A program made the position numbers and the translations under genes. The notes beneath the pieces were generated by a model that saw only the letters and a program-made list of their open reading frames with translations, searched no databases and was not told the DNA's origin. From contig JBAYRN010000007.1 in the NCBI GenBank assembly GCA_041676625.1, positions 22,576-86,575 of the forward strand: DNA of 64,000 nucleotides, read 5' to 3'. The first letter of the stretch is position 1, and each line of letters starts with the position of its first letter. This DNA is from JAEXNA01 sp041676625. GTDB lineage: Bacteria; Vulcanimicrobiota; Xenobia; Xenobiales; JADMJV01. Positions 43,357 to 52,074 of the stretch are shown here, one piece after another.

Positions 43357-44007
43357 ATGCAAGAAATAATTGGACGTAAGATAGGCATGACTCAGATTTA
43401 TGATGAGTCCGGCAGTCTCGTTCCTGTAACAGTAGTGGAAGCGGGGCCCTGTCCCGTGGTTCAACGGAAAACCACCGCCAACGACGGCTACGAGGCCGTG
43501 CAGCTCGGTTTCGATGAGATGAAGAAGAGCGCTGAAGAGCTGGAGAATTCCAAGCGCGGCGGTTGGAAGCCAAGGGTCGGGCATCTTAGGAAGCACGGCT
43601 TGGACGTGGTTGTTCGCGAGTTGATCGAAGTTCGAGTTGATGACGCTTCTGCGGTAGCCGAGGTGGTGAAGGTCGATATCTTCGAAGAAGGCCAGAAGGT
43701 TGATGTTTCTGGCGTCTCCAAAGGTAAAGGCTTCGCTGGGGTTATGAAGCGTCATAACTTCGCCGGTAACCGAGCTAGTCACGGTGTCTCGAAGATTCAC
43801 CGGATGCCGAACTCCAACGGTTCGGTCGATGCGGCACGGGTTTTTAAAGGCAAAAAGCTTCCTGGACAGATGGGTAACAAAAACGTAACGACTTTGGGGC
43901 TATCCATCGCTAAGGTCGACGCCGAGAGGAATCTTCTCTTGATCAAAGGCGCGGTACCCGGCTCCAAGGGCAGCCTGGTGGTTGTTCGCAAGTCGGTGAA
44001 GGGTTAG
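43357..44007 (+). CDS. rplC: 50S ribosomal protein L3
   Basis: 216 residues. L3 reaches the peptidyl transferase centre; the extension carries KGKGFAGVMKRHNFAGNRAS and the methylation-type Gln is absent or uncertain. AAGGAG lies 9 bases before the ATG. The 121-base gap to rpsJ holds no gene and no convincing promoter, but contains partial inverted repeats (ACCGGT/ACCGGC). Confidence 0.97.
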   Translation: MQEIIGRKIGMTQIYDESGSLVPVTVVEAGPCPVVQRKTTANDGYEAVQLGFDEMKKSAEELENSKRGGWKPRVGHLRKHGLDVVVRELIEVRVDDASAVAEVVKVDIFEEGQKVDVSGVSKGKGFAGVMKRHNFAGNRASHGVSKIHRMPNSNGSVDAARVFKGKKLPGQMGNKNVTTLGLSIAKVDAERNLLLIKGAVPGSKGSLVVVRKSVKG

Positions 44008-44011
44008 AAAA

Positions 44012-44638
44012 ATGCCAAGTTTATCTTTGCTAGATATGAAAGGCAAGAAAGCCGGAAGTTTGGACCTCAAGTCCGAGGTGTTCGATGTCCCCTTTAATCA
44101 GGGCTTGGTGCACCAGATCTTCTGTGGCTTGATGGCCAATAAGCGCCGGGGTACGGCTTCCACCAAGACTCGGGGCGAAGTTCGGGGCGGAGGGCGCAAG
44201 CCTCATCGCCAAAAAGGTACCGGCATGGCCCGGCACGGATCCAAGGTTTCTCCCATCTTTCGTGGTGGTGGAATTACTTTCGGTCCCCGGCCTCGGAGCT
44301 ACAATCAAGCTCTGCCGAAAAAGATGAGACACGGTGCCATGCGTAGCGTTCTCTCTCAGAGGCTAAGAGACGAAGCGCTGACCGGGATTTCCGAGCTGGA
44401 GTTCTCTGAGTTCAAGACCCGGGCTATGCTCGAGTTCTTTGAGGCCATCAAGGTGGATACACGGAAAACGCTCCTGGTTCTCGGTGAACCCAATAAGTTC
44501 GTCGAGAAGAGCGTCTCCAATATTCCGGCTCTGAACGTGGTGCAAGCCGACTCGCTGAATCTGATCGATCTGCTCAAGCACGATCGGGTAGTGGCGACCA
44601 GGGAAGCGCTGGAGAAAATTCAGGAGGTACTATCGTGA
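44012..44638 (+). CDS. rplD: 50S ribosomal protein L4
   Basis: 208 residues. The tunnel loop TKTRGEVRGGGRKPHRQKGT and KVSPIFRGGGITFGPRPRSY is intact; changes here give macrolide resistance in other bacteria. L4 also autoregulates the S10 operon in E. coli. The stop overlaps rplW by 4 bases (GTGA). Confidence 0.97.
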   Translation: MPSLSLLDMKGKKAGSLDLKSEVFDVPFNQGLVHQIFCGLMANKRRGTASTKTRGEVRGGGRKPHRQKGTGMARHGSKVSPIFRGGGITFGPRPRSYNQALPKKMRHGAMRSVLSQRLRDEALTGISELEFSEFKTRAMLEFFEAIKVDTRKTLLVLGEPNKFVEKSVSNIPALNVVQADSLNLIDLLKHDRVVATREALEKIQEVLS

Positions 44639-44973
44639 GTAGTAAAGTTGAAAGCACCGTGTCCGACCTTCGGGGCGTCACTTATCGCGATGTTTTGATC
44701 AGACCGATCATTACTGAAAAGACCATGGGTCATGCCGGTGCTAACAGGTTTACCTTCGAGGTTCATCCTAAGGCCAACAAGACTATGGTCAAAGCCGCCG
44801 TTGAAAAGTGCTTCGGCGTAAAAGTAGAAAAGATCACCACCGGTAAAAACCCGGGCAAACTTCGACGTCGAGGTCGTCACAGCGGATACTCCGCTACGCG
44901 CAAGAAGGCTACGGTCACGCTGGCACAAGGGCAGACCATCGAAATCGGCGGTACGCCGCTCTTCGAAGTTTAG
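44635..44973 (+). CDS. rplW: 50S ribosomal protein L23
   Basis: 112 residues, slightly longer than the 95-100 usual because of about 15 extra N-terminal residues (MSSKVESTVSDLRGVT). The core RDVLIRPIITEKTM and RFTFEVHPKANKTMVKAAVE is typical. L23 is the docking site for trigger factor and SRP at the tunnel exit. GTG start overlapping rplD. Confidence 0.95.
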   Translation: MSSKVESTVSDLRGVTYRDVLIRPIITEKTMGHAGANRFTFEVHPKANKTMVKAAVEKCFGVKVEKITTGKNPGKLRRRGRHSGYSATRKKATVTLAQGQTIEIGGTPLFEV

Positions 44974-45037
44974 ACTCTCCGTCTTATTTGGGGCTGGTGC
45001 AACCTGCTCCGAAGAAGATTGAGTCGCCGATAATGGG

Positions 45038-45067
45038 TTGAGCCGGTTTACCGGCTTAACTTATATA
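45038..45067 (+). promoter_or_regulatory. Candidate internal promoter before rplB
   Basis: TTGAGC (45038-45043), 18-base spacer, TATATA (45062-45067). The spacer contains the inverted repeat AGCCGG-TTTA-CCGGCT. Predicted +1 is near 45074, where a 10-bp hairpin begins. Confidence 0.4.
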
Positions 45068-45071
45068 ACGA

Positions 45072-45174
45072 GGTGGACGCAGATAAACATCTTCGGCTAT
45101 TGCGTCCACCAGCGGAAATTTGAGCCCCATCGGGCTTGACCTTTCAGCGTTCGACTGGTAAAAAGGGCGAACGT
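45072..45174 (+). promoter_or_regulatory. Structured RNA region upstream of rplB
   Basis: Three consecutive hairpins: GGTGGACGCA/TGCGTCCACC (45072-45081 with 45101-45110), AGCCC/GGGCT (45123-45136), and GCGTTCG/CGAACGT (45147-45153 with 45168-45174). They fill most of the 228-base gap between rplW and rplB, where other genomes have none. A regulatory leader or processing region is likely; no known family is recognised. Confidence 0.4.
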
Positions 45175-45201
45175 CTGGAGTTTTAGAGAAGGAAGAAGAG
45201 A

Positions 45202-46026
45202 ATGTCTATCCGCAAATTTAATCCGACAAGCCCGGGTCGACGCCACATGAGCGTCCAGGGCTTTGCTGAGATCACGTCTGCTGAGCCCGAGAAGAGCCTG
45301 TTGGCTCCTCTTAAGAGGTCCGGTGGGCGGAACTCCAACGGGCGTATCACCGCTCGTCATAGAGGCGGCGGTCACAAGCGTCGTTATCGTATCATCGATT
45401 GGAAGCGCGACAAGGACGGGGTCCCCGCCAAGGTGGACTCCATTCAGTACGATCCTAACCGATCGGCTCATATCGCCCTGCTCCACTACGCTGATGGAGA
45501 GAAGCGTTACATCCTGGCTCCCCTGGGGCTGGAAGTGGGTGCCGTCATCGTGTCCGGGGAAGGTGCCGACATTAAGGTTGGCAACGCGTTGCCCCTGGCC
45601 AACATACCGGTTGGTACTCAGGTTCACAACGTTGAACTCAAGCCTGGCAAAGGCGGCCAGATGGTTCGCTCGGCCGGGGCTTCGGCTCAGTTGATGGCCA
45701 AAGAAAACAAGATGTCTTATCTACGACTGCCCTCCGGTGAAGTTCGACTGGTTCTTTCAACCTGTCGCGCGACTATCGGTCAGGTCGGCAACGTGGAGCA
45801 CGAGAACGTGCAGACCGGTAAAGCCGGCCGCACTCGTTGGAAAGGACAGCGCGGTCGGATTAGAGGTGTGGCGACCAACCCTTGCGACCACCCGCACGGT
45901 GGCGGTGAGGCCCGGGCAACCCCCGGTCGTCCCAGTAGTACCCCCTGGGGTAAGCCTGCACTCGGCTTGAAGACTCGCAAGAAGAAGGCGAGCGACAAGA
46001 TGATCATCAGGCGTCGCAAGAAGTAG
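45202..46026 (+). CDS. rplB: 50S ribosomal protein L2
   Basis: 274 residues, normal length. The peptidyl transferase-associated His is in NPCDHPHGGGEARATPG; ITARHRGGGHKRRYR near the N-terminus binds 23S rRNA. GGAAGAAGAG precedes the ATG. It may start a second transcription unit (see the promoter at 45038). No change from the family beyond a short basic C-terminus. Confidence 0.98.
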   Translation: MSIRKFNPTSPGRRHMSVQGFAEITSAEPEKSLLAPLKRSGGRNSNGRITARHRGGGHKRRYRIIDWKRDKDGVPAKVDSIQYDPNRSAHIALLHYADGEKRYILAPLGLEVGAVIVSGEGADIKVGNALPLANIPVGTQVHNVELKPGKGGQMVRSAGASAQLMAKENKMSYLRLPSGEVRLVLSTCRATIGQVGNVEHENVQTGKAGRTRWKGQRGRIRGVATNPCDHPHGGGEARATPGRPSSTPWGKPALGLKTRKKKASDKMIIRRRKK

Positions 46027-46039
46027 GAGAGGAACTAAG

Positions 46040-46327
46040 GTGTCACGTTCTATTAGAAAAGGTCCCTACGTGGACAGGAATTTGTACAGCAAGATTCTCA
46101 AGCTCAATGAGGCTAATGAGAAGAAGGTTGTAAAGACATGGGCGAGAGCTTGTACGATCTTTCCGGAAATGATCGGCCATACCGTGGCGGTTCATGACGG
46201 TCGCAAGCACGTGCCTGTGTATGTGAGTGAAGACATGGTGGGTCACAAACTCGGTGAGTTTGCCATGACTCGTCTTTATCGCGGCCACGCCGGCGGTAAG
46301 AACGAGAAGAAGAGTAAGCGAAAGTAG
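46040..46327 (+). CDS. rpsS: 30S ribosomal protein S19
   Basis: 95 residues, GTG start at 46040 preceded by AGGAGAGGAA. Typical motifs: SIRKGPYVDRNLYSK, HTVAVHDGRKHVPVYVSEDM, and a Lys-rich end. S19 binds the 30S head with S13. Confidence 0.97.
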   Translation: MSRSIRKGPYVDRNLYSKILKLNEANEKKVVKTWARACTIFPEMIGHTVAVHDGRKHVPVYVSEDMVGHKLGEFAMTRLYRGHAGGKNEKKSKRK

Positions 46328-46337
46328 GATTCTGAAG

Positions 46338-46715
46338 ATGGGTAAAGTTAAAGCGGCGCCAAACGAGCCTGAGACGCAGGTTCGAGCCGTTGCAAAATAC
46401 ATCAGGACCTCGCCGAGAAAGATGCGTCTGGTCGCGGATCTCATCCGTGGTAAAAGTGCTCAGGAAGCCTGGAACATTTTGGAGTTTACTCCGAAACGAG
46501 CCACCGGCCCCATGAAGAAAGTTTTGGAGTCGGCCATCGCCAACGCCCAGAACAACAACGAGATCGCTCCGGAGACTTTGAAGGTATGGCGAGTGTTGGT
46601 GGACGAGGGTCCCACACTCAAACGTTTTCGGCCCCGGGCTCGCGGTAGAGCGAGTGCCATCAAGAAGAGAACTTGTCATATCACCATCATTGTCGCGACA
46701 GAAGGAGAGGCTTAA
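46338..46715 (+). CDS. rplV: 50S ribosomal protein L22
   Basis: 125 residues. AVAKYIRTSPRKMRLVADLI at the N-terminus and the tunnel hairpin RFRPRARGRASAIKKRTCHI are present. The hairpin lines the exit tunnel. It starts with about 15 extra residues (GKVKAAPNEPETQVR) compared with the family. Confidence 0.96.
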   Translation: MGKVKAAPNEPETQVRAVAKYIRTSPRKMRLVADLIRGKSAQEAWNILEFTPKRATGPMKKVLESAIANAQNNNEIAPETLKVWRVLVDEGPTLKRFRPRARGRASAIKKRTCHITIIVATEGEA

Positions 46716-46718
46716 GTC

Positions 46719-47387
46719 ATGGGTCAGAAAATTCATCCCATTGGATTTCGTGTAGGGGTCATTCGTGGCTGGGAGTCGCGCTGGTTCGAGGAAAAGAAGT
46801 TTGGTGAGTTTTTGCACGAGGATTCACGAATTCGCAAGTATTTGCGCAACTATCTTCGCCACGCCGGAATTTCTCGCATAGAGATCGAGCGCGCTAACCG
46901 TACGCACGTTATCATCAATACCGGCAAACCCGGTCTTGTGATCGGTAAACGTGGGTCCGGGATCGAAGAGTTGCGCAAGCGCCTGGAGAAACTCACCGGT
47001 GACTCCATCAAGATTTCCGTGAAAGAAGTGAAGCGCCCCGAGTTGGATTCCCATCTGGTGGGCCAGAACATCGCGGAAGCATTGGAGAAGCGGGTAGCTT
47101 TCCGGCGGGCCATGAAGCAGGCCGTTGGTCGCTCCATAAAGGCGGGCGCCCAGGGGGTCAAGGTTCAACTGTCCGGGCGTCTCGGAGGAAACGAGATAGC
47201 CCGTAGTGAGCGAACCTTCCAGGGGAAAGTTCCCCTTCACACTCTCAGGGCCGATATCGATTACGCCATCACCGAGGCTCAAACTCCCGCAGGGGTGATC
47301 GGGGTCAAGGTTTGGATCTACCGAGGAGAGATCTTGCCTGGTGATGTTCACGAAACGGCCATGACCGGTTCGGAGAAAGGTAACTAA
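46719..47387 (+). CDS. rpsC: 30S ribosomal protein S3
   Basis: 222 residues. The type-2 KH domain shows GLVIGKRGSGIEELRKRLEK, and the C-domain carries KAGAQGVKVQLSGRLGGNEI. S3 lines the mRNA entry channel. It starts 3 bases after rplV and ends 2 bases before rplP. Confidence 0.98.
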   Translation: MGQKIHPIGFRVGVIRGWESRWFEEKKFGEFLHEDSRIRKYLRNYLRHAGISRIEIERANRTHVIINTGKPGLVIGKRGSGIEELRKRLEKLTGDSIKISVKEVKRPELDSHLVGQNIAEALEKRVAFRRAMKQAVGRSIKAGAQGVKVQLSGRLGGNEIARSERTFQGKVPLHTLRADIDYAITEAQTPAGVIGVKVWIYRGEILPGDVHETAMTGSEKGN

Positions 47388-47389
47388 AG

Positions 47390-47809
47390 ATGCTAAGCCC
47401 TCGAAAGATCAAATTTAGAAAGAGCCATCGCGGTCGTATGACCGGCAAGTCGCACCGTGGTAACAAGGTTCAGTTTGGGGCCTACGGTCTGCAAGCGCTG
47501 GAGCCTTCCTGGATTACCAGTCGCCAGATCGAGGCTGCTCGTATCGCCATGACCCGTTATATTAAGCGGGGCGGTAAAGTCTGGATTCGGGTGTTCCCCG
47601 ATAAACCGGTGACCAAAAAGCCGGCTGAAACTCGGATGGGTTCGGGTAAAGGAAGTCCCGAATTCTGGGTGGCGGTGGTCAAACCCGGTCGAATCATGTT
47701 CGAAATCGCCGGGGTGGCAGAAGATGTTGCTCGCGAAGCGATCCGTCTGGCTCAGTTCAAGTTGCCGATGAAGACTCGCTTTGTCGTGCGGGAAGAGTTA
47801 GGTATCTAA
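47390..47809 (+). CDS. rplP: 50S ribosomal protein L16
   Basis: 139 residues. MLSPRKIKFRKSHRGRMTGK is the standard N-terminus; KPVTKKPAETRMGSGKGSPE includes the region hydroxylated at Arg in E. coli. L16 organises the A-site side of the 50S. Confidence 0.98.
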   Translation: MLSPRKIKFRKSHRGRMTGKSHRGNKVQFGAYGLQALEPSWITSRQIEAARIAMTRYIKRGGKVWIRVFPDKPVTKKPAETRMGSGKGSPEFWVAVVKPGRIMFEIAGVAEDVAREAIRLAQFKLPMKTRFVVREELGI

Positions 47810-47810
47810 C

Positions 47811-48038
47811 ATGGCTGGCTTGAAGAAGCATAAAGATAATCTCCGCGGTAAGTCTCTGGATGAACTCCGGCAAGCCCTGGTTGATTCGCAGGATGAGTTG
47901 TTCACTCTGCGCTTTCAACTGGCTACCAAGAACCTGGACAATCATCGCGGGATTCGTAAGACCAAAAAAGAGATCGCGCGAATTCATACCATTATTCGCG
48001 AAAAAGAGCTTACAGCAGCTCAGGAAGGGAGTAAATAA
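47811..48038 (+). CDS. rpmC: 50S ribosomal protein L29
   Basis: 75 residues, two-helix protein with LRQALVDSQDELFTLRFQLA and GIRKTKKEIARIHTIIREKE. Near the tunnel exit. The stop overlaps the next ATG by one base (TAATG). Confidence 0.95.
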   Translation: MAGLKKHKDNLRGKSLDELRQALVDSQDELFTLRFQLATKNLDNHRGIRKTKKEIARIHTIIREKELTAAQEGSK

Positions 48039-48310
48039 TGAGTCAACCGGCAGCAGAAGAACGCAACAGTCGTAAAGCCCGTATCGGGACCGTTGTCAGT
48101 GACAAGATGGACAAAACCGTCGTGGTTGAAGTGGTCCGTCAATTCCCTCACCGGCTCTACAAGAAAATCATTAAGCGATCGAAGCGCTTTAAGGCGCACG
48201 ATGAGAGCAACGCTTGTGGCGTGGGCGACATAGTCCGAATTATGGAGACGCGCCCCATGTCCAAGCAGAAGAGATGGCGCGTAGTCACCATTCTCGAGAA
48301 AGCACGATAG
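48038..48310 (+). CDS. rpsQ: 30S ribosomal protein S17
   Basis: 90 residues, OB fold; GTVVSDKMDKTVVVEVVRQF and CGVGDIVRIMETRPMSKQKR are diagnostic. Starts with a short extra tail (MSQPAAEERNSRKAR). Confidence 0.97.
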   Translation: MSQPAAEERNSRKARIGTVVSDKMDKTVVVEVVRQFPHRLYKKIIKRSKRFKAHDESNACGVGDIVRIMETRPMSKQKRWRVVTILEKAR

Positions 48311-48324
48311 GTTGGAGAAAGACT

Positions 48325-48693
48325 GTGGTTCAACAGGAAAGTCGATTAAGAATCGCTGACAACACGGGTGCCCGAGAGGTTCTCTGCATTCGTGTTTTAG
48401 GCGGCTCCACCAGGCGCTATGCCCGGGTGGGTGACATCATCGTAGCCTCGGTTAAGCAAGCTCAACCGGGTGCAGCCGTTAAGAAAGGTGACGTGGTGAA
48501 GGCCGTGGTCGTTCGAACGAAAGCCAAGATTCGTCGGGCTGACGGCTCTTACATTCGCTTTGACGATAACGCCGCGGTCATCATTCGCGAAGACCGTAAC
48601 CCGCGAGGAACTCGTATCTTCGGTCCGGTAGCCAGAGAATTGCGCTACAAGGACTTTATGAAGATCGTAGCCCTCGCACCGGAGGTGCTCTGA
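48325..48693 (+). CDS. rplN: 50S ribosomal protein L14
   Basis: 122 residues, exactly the family length, from GTG 48325, which has GGAG seven bases upstream. An upstream in-frame start inside rpsQ adds 37 unrelated residues and was rejected. Motifs: ESRLRIADNTGAREVLCIRV, FDDNAAVIIREDRNPRGTRI. The stop overlaps rplX as TGATG. Confidence 0.97.
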   Translation: MVQQESRLRIADNTGAREVLCIRVLGGSTRRYARVGDIIVASVKQAQPGAAVKKGDVVKAVVVRTKAKIRRADGSYIRFDDNAAVIIREDRNPRGTRIFGPVARELRYKDFMKIVALAPEVL

Positions 48694-48971
48694 TGCCAAA
48701 AATGCACGTAAAAAAAGGTGATAAGGTCGTCGTCCTGACCGGGCGAGACCGTGGTAAGCAAGGCACCATTCTGGAAGTGCTTCCCAAGAAAGAGCGCGTC
48801 GTCGTGGATGGCGTGAACATCGTGAAGAAGCACCAGAAGCCTCGCCCTCCGGCCGAGCCGGAAGGTGGGATCAAGGATATTCCCGCTCCCATTCACGTGA
48901 GCAACGTGAAGAAGGTGGAGGCAAAGTCCAAGTCTACTGCCAAGAAGAAGGCCAGTAAGAAAAAGAAGTAA
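48693..48971 (+). CDS. rplX: 50S ribosomal protein L24
   Basis: 92 residues. N-terminal KOW motif KKGDKVVVLTGRDRGKQGTI; VDGVNIVKKHQKPRPPAEPE is typical. The C-terminus is a Lys-rich tail (KSKSTAKKKASKKKK). L24 initiates 50S assembly. Confidence 0.96.
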   Translation: MPKMHVKKGDKVVVLTGRDRGKQGTILEVLPKKERVVVDGVNIVKKHQKPRPPAEPEGGIKDIPAPIHVSNVKKVEAKSKSTAKKKASKKKK

Positions 48972-49079
48972 CTCGAGTGATCGGGTGACTCAGAAAAATC
49001 TTAGGAAGAAGGGGAGAGACACGTCTCGCGGTGCTTGCTAAAGCACCGGGCCTCGGGAAACGGCTCTCCGACCAAAGCT

Positions 49080-49646
49080 ATGTCAAATAATAGTGCCAAG
49101 GCGGTTCTCCGCCTGGAGCAAAAATATCACGACCATGCTCGTAGCGCCCTGCAAGAACGCTTTCAGTACAAGAACGTCATGCAGGTACCCAGACTGGAGA
49201 AGGTCATACTGAATATGGGTGTCGGCGATGCGGTCGGAAACCCGAAAGTTTTGGTGGCTGCTGTCAAGGAGATGGAAGCCATCGCCGGACAGAAAGTCAT
49301 GGTCACCAAAGCTCGCAAGTCCATTTCAAACTTTAAGCTCCGCGAAGGTCAGAAGCTGGGATGCAAAGTGACCTTGCGGGGACGTCGCATGTGGGTGTTC
49401 TTGGACAAGCTGTTCAACATCGTGCTCCCTCGTATCCGCGACTTTTCCGGGGTCAGCCCTAAGCAATTCGACGGAAGAGGCAACTTTTCCATGGGCATCA
49501 AGGAGCAGATCCTCTTTCCTGAGGTCGACTACGATAAAGTCGAGCGCGTTCGAGGAATGAACATCTGTATCGTCACGACCTCCGAGACGGACGAAGAAGG
49601 TGCCGAGTTGTTGCGTCTTCTGGGTTGTCCGCTCCGGGAAAAATAA
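49080..49646 (+). CDS. rplE: 50S ribosomal protein L5
   Basis: 188 residues from ATG 49080. The core FQYKNVMQVPRLEKVILNMG and FDGRGNFSMGIKEQILFPEV matches L5, which binds 5S rRNA and P-site tRNA. There are about 8 extra N-terminal residues. The upstream TTG at 49035 would put the coding region through the hairpin CGGTGCTT/AAGCACCG (49029-49048), so it was rejected. No strong ribosome site is seen. In the usual order rpsN follows; here only 15 bases separate rplE from rpsH. Confidence 0.95.
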   Translation: MSNNSAKAVLRLEQKYHDHARSALQERFQYKNVMQVPRLEKVILNMGVGDAVGNPKVLVAAVKEMEAIAGQKVMVTKARKSISNFKLREGQKLGCKVTLRGRRMWVFLDKLFNIVLPRIRDFSGVSPKQFDGRGNFSMGIKEQILFPEVDYDKVERVRGMNICIVTTSETDEEGAELLRLLGCPLREK

Positions 49647-49661
49647 GCGAGGAAGTAAGAA

Positions 49662-50060
49662 ATGGCTACCACAGATCCTATTGCAGATATGCTCACCCGA
49701 ATCCGGAACTCCGCCCATGCCAAGCATGCTCAGTGCGACATTCCGGCCTCCAAGGTGAAAGAACAGATTGCCAAGGTGCTCAAGAGCGAAGGTTTCATCA
49801 AGGACTACCAGGTTCTCAATACCGGAGTTCAGGGCGTGATTCGCCTCACCTTGAAGTACACCAACGACCGTGACGATGTGATCGCCGGTCTCAAGCGCAT
49901 CAGCCGTCCGGGCTTGCGGAAGTACTGCGGTGTGGCTGATATTCCCAAGCTCTATGGCGGAATGGGAACCGTTATCATGTCGACCCCGCAGGGTATCATG
50001 ACCGGCCGCAAGGCTAGAAAACAGAACGTGGGCGGCGAGATTCTCGCCTACGTTTGGTAA
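49662..50060 (+). CDS. rpsH: 30S ribosomal protein S8
   Basis: 132 residues. DPIADMLTRIRNSAHAKHAQ and GRKARKQNVGGEILAYVW are diagnostic. S8 binds 16S helix 21 and represses the spc operon in E. coli. AGGAAG precedes the ATG. Confidence 0.98.
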   Translation: MATTDPIADMLTRIRNSAHAKHAQCDIPASKVKEQIAKVLKSEGFIKDYQVLNTGVQGVIRLTLKYTNDRDDVIAGLKRISRPGLRKYCGVADIPKLYGGMGTVIMSTPQGIMTGRKARKQNVGGEILAYVW

Positions 50061-50070
50061 GGAGTCACCC

Positions 50071-50625
50071 GTGTCCAGAATTGGAAAGAAACCCATCACC
50101 CTCCCAAAGGGCGTGGAAATTAAGGTAGACGGGTCGACCGTTTCCGTGAAGGGCCCCAAGGGCCAGTTGTCCCAGAGCATTCATTCGGAATTGAAGGTGG
50201 AAGTGTCCGATGGCGAAGTCGCCGTGACTCGTCCCAACGATAGCCGAATGAATAAGGCCCAGCACGGCCTAGCGAGAACCTTGATCTTCAACATGGTTGA
50301 AGGTGTGACCACCGGATATAAACGATCTTTGCAGATCATCGGTATCGGGTATCGGGTGGCCGAAAAAGGCAAGGGCTTGGAGATGGCCCTGGGCTTTTCC
50401 CACCCCGTGGATATCGCACCGGTAGACGGCATCACCTTCGAGGTCGAGGTTGACAACCGGGCAAAAATCAATAAACTGCATATCCTGGGAATCGACAAGC
50501 AACTGGTCGGACAGGTGGCCGCCGATATTCGGTCCATCAGACCGCCAGAGCCGTACAAAGGCAAAGGTATTCGCTACGTCGACGAGGTTGTTACTAAGAA
50601 AGCCGGTAAGGCTGGTAAGGCTTAA
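50071..50625 (+). CDS. rplF: 50S ribosomal protein L6
   Basis: 184 residues, GTG start with AAGGAG upstream. Two-domain L6 fold; the C-terminal signature PEPYKGKGIRYVDEVVTKKA is intact. Lies near the factor-binding centre. Confidence 0.97.
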   Translation: MSRIGKKPITLPKGVEIKVDGSTVSVKGPKGQLSQSIHSELKVEVSDGEVAVTRPNDSRMNKAQHGLARTLIFNMVEGVTTGYKRSLQIIGIGYRVAEKGKGLEMALGFSHPVDIAPVDGITFEVEVDNRAKINKLHILGIDKQLVGQVAADIRSIRPPEPYKGKGIRYVDEVVTKKAGKAGKA

Positions 50626-50630
50626 GTTCC

Positions 50631-50993
50631 ATGATTAAAAAAAGGCCAAGAAACGAATCTAGGAAAGCTCGGCACGCGCGTGTGCGACGGAAGGTTTTCG
50701 GTACTCCGGAATGCCCTCGTCTGGCCGTGTACAAGTCGGGCAAGCACATTTACGCTCAGTTCATCGACGATGTGAACGGCGCCACTCTGGCGGCAGCTTC
50801 GTCTTTGGACAAGTCTATCAAGGGACAAAAGGTCACCTTCGTCGAGCGGGCCCGTTTGGTGGGTGCACTGGCGGCCGAGAGGGCCGATGAAAAAGGATTG
50901 ACGGACGTCGTCTTCGACCGCGGCGGCTTCAAGTATCACGGACGGATCGCGGCCCTGGCCGACGCTGCCCGTGAGAAGGGTCTCAATTTTTAG
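50631..50993 (+). CDS. rplR: 50S ribosomal protein L18
   Basis: 120 residues. RKARHARVRRKVFGTPECPR and the C-terminal DRGGFKYHGRIAALADAARE bind 5S rRNA. It starts five bases after the rplF stop, inside a run of A. Confidence 0.97.
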   Translation: MIKKRPRNESRKARHARVRRKVFGTPECPRLAVYKSGKHIYAQFIDDVNGATLAAASSLDKSIKGQKVTFVERARLVGALAAERADEKGLTDVVFDRGGFKYHGRIAALADAAREKGLNF

Positions 50994-51001
50994 GAGAAGT
51001 T

Positions 51002-51589
51002 ATGAGAAGACGAAAAATCGACCCTAACGGGTTGGACCTCAAAGAACAAGTTGTACGCATCAATCGCGTCTCGAAAGTGGTTAAAGGTGGTAAGCGTTTC
51101 TCTTTCTCCGCTCTGGTGGTGGCCGGTGACGGTCGTGGCCACGTGGGCGTGGGGCTGGGCAAAGCCGGTGAGGTACCAGAAGCGATCCGCAAAGGTGCCG
51201 AAGCAGCCAAGAATAGCTTGATCCGAATCCCTATCGAGGGAACCACAATCCCGCACAACCACATCGCTTACTTTGGAGCGACCACGGTGATGCTCAAGCC
51301 CGCTTCCCCAGGTACCGGAGTTATCGCCGGTGGTGCGGTGAGGGCGGTGGTGGAGCTCGCCGGGATCAGCGATATCCTGACCAAGAGCATGGGGTCTCCC
51401 AACCCCACGAACATCGTCTACGCAACCCTCAAAGGTCTAAGTGAACTGATGTGGGCCGAGGAAGTCGCCGAGCGACGAGGCAAGACCGTGGAAGAACTGG
51501 TCGGGCCCAAGATCGCGGGACTGGTGCAGGAGCGCCGGGCTCAGGCTTCTCAGCCGGTGGACTTCACCGGTTCCTACCACCACAGCTAG
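51002..51589 (+). CDS. rpsE: 30S ribosomal protein S5
   Basis: 195 residues, about 30 longer than the minimal family length because of a C-terminal tail (QPVDFTGSYHHS). The double-stranded-RNA-like domain has VVKGGKRFSFSALVVAGDGR, the site of spectinomycin and ram mutations in other bacteria. rpmD (L30), normally next, is absent; 45 bases with a CCGGCC-GCGA-GGCCGG tetraloop hairpin separate it from rplO. Confidence 0.97.
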   Translation: MRRRKIDPNGLDLKEQVVRINRVSKVVKGGKRFSFSALVVAGDGRGHVGVGLGKAGEVPEAIRKGAEAAKNSLIRIPIEGTTIPHNHIAYFGATTVMLKPASPGTGVIAGGAVRAVVELAGISDILTKSMGSPNPTNIVYATLKGLSELMWAEEVAERRGKTVEELVGPKIAGLVQERRAQASQPVDFTGSYHHS

Positions 51590-51634
51590 AAAGATTGGGC
51601 CGGCCGCGAGGCCGGATCCCTTAGGAGCTAAGTC

Positions 51635-52072
51635 ATGACACTCAACGAGTTGAAACCAAACAGCGGATCTCGCACGAAGCGCCGCAGAATATGCCGGGGT
51701 GGCAAGCTGGGGAAAACCGGCGGCCGTGGTATGAACGGACAGAGTTCTCGGTCCGGAGGCACCAAATATCCTGGTTTCGAGGGGGGTCAGTCTCCCTGGT
51801 ATAGACGTCTTCCGAAATATCGCGGGTTTAAAAATCTTTTCCGCACGGAATACCAAGAAGTATCCCTTTCCGATTTGGAGGCTTTTGAGAATAAAGCCAC
51901 TGTCAATCCGGAGTCTCTTCTCGAGAAAGGCATCATTAAGAACGTCCGTAGTCCCATCAAAGTTCTCGGAAACGGAGAGCTGAAGAAATCGCTGACAGTG
52001 AATCTGCACGCTTTTACCAACAGTGCAAAAGAAGCGATTGAAGGGGCTGGTGGAACAGCAGAGGTTATTTAA
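51635..52072 (+). CDS. rplO: 50S ribosomal protein L15
   Basis: 145 residues. Gly/Arg-rich N-terminus with RRRICRGGKLGKTGGRGMNG and GGQSPWYRRLPKYRGFKN. AGGAG eight bases before the ATG. L15 is a late assembly protein of the 50S. It ends two bases before secY. Confidence 0.97.
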   Translation: MTLNELKPNSGSRTKRRRICRGGKLGKTGGRGMNGQSSRSGGTKYPGFEGGQSPWYRRLPKYRGFKNLFRTEYQEVSLSDLEAFENKATVNPESLLEKGIIKNVRSPIKVLGNGELKKSLTVNLHAFTNSAKEAIEGAGGTAEVI

Positions 52073-52074
52073 CC

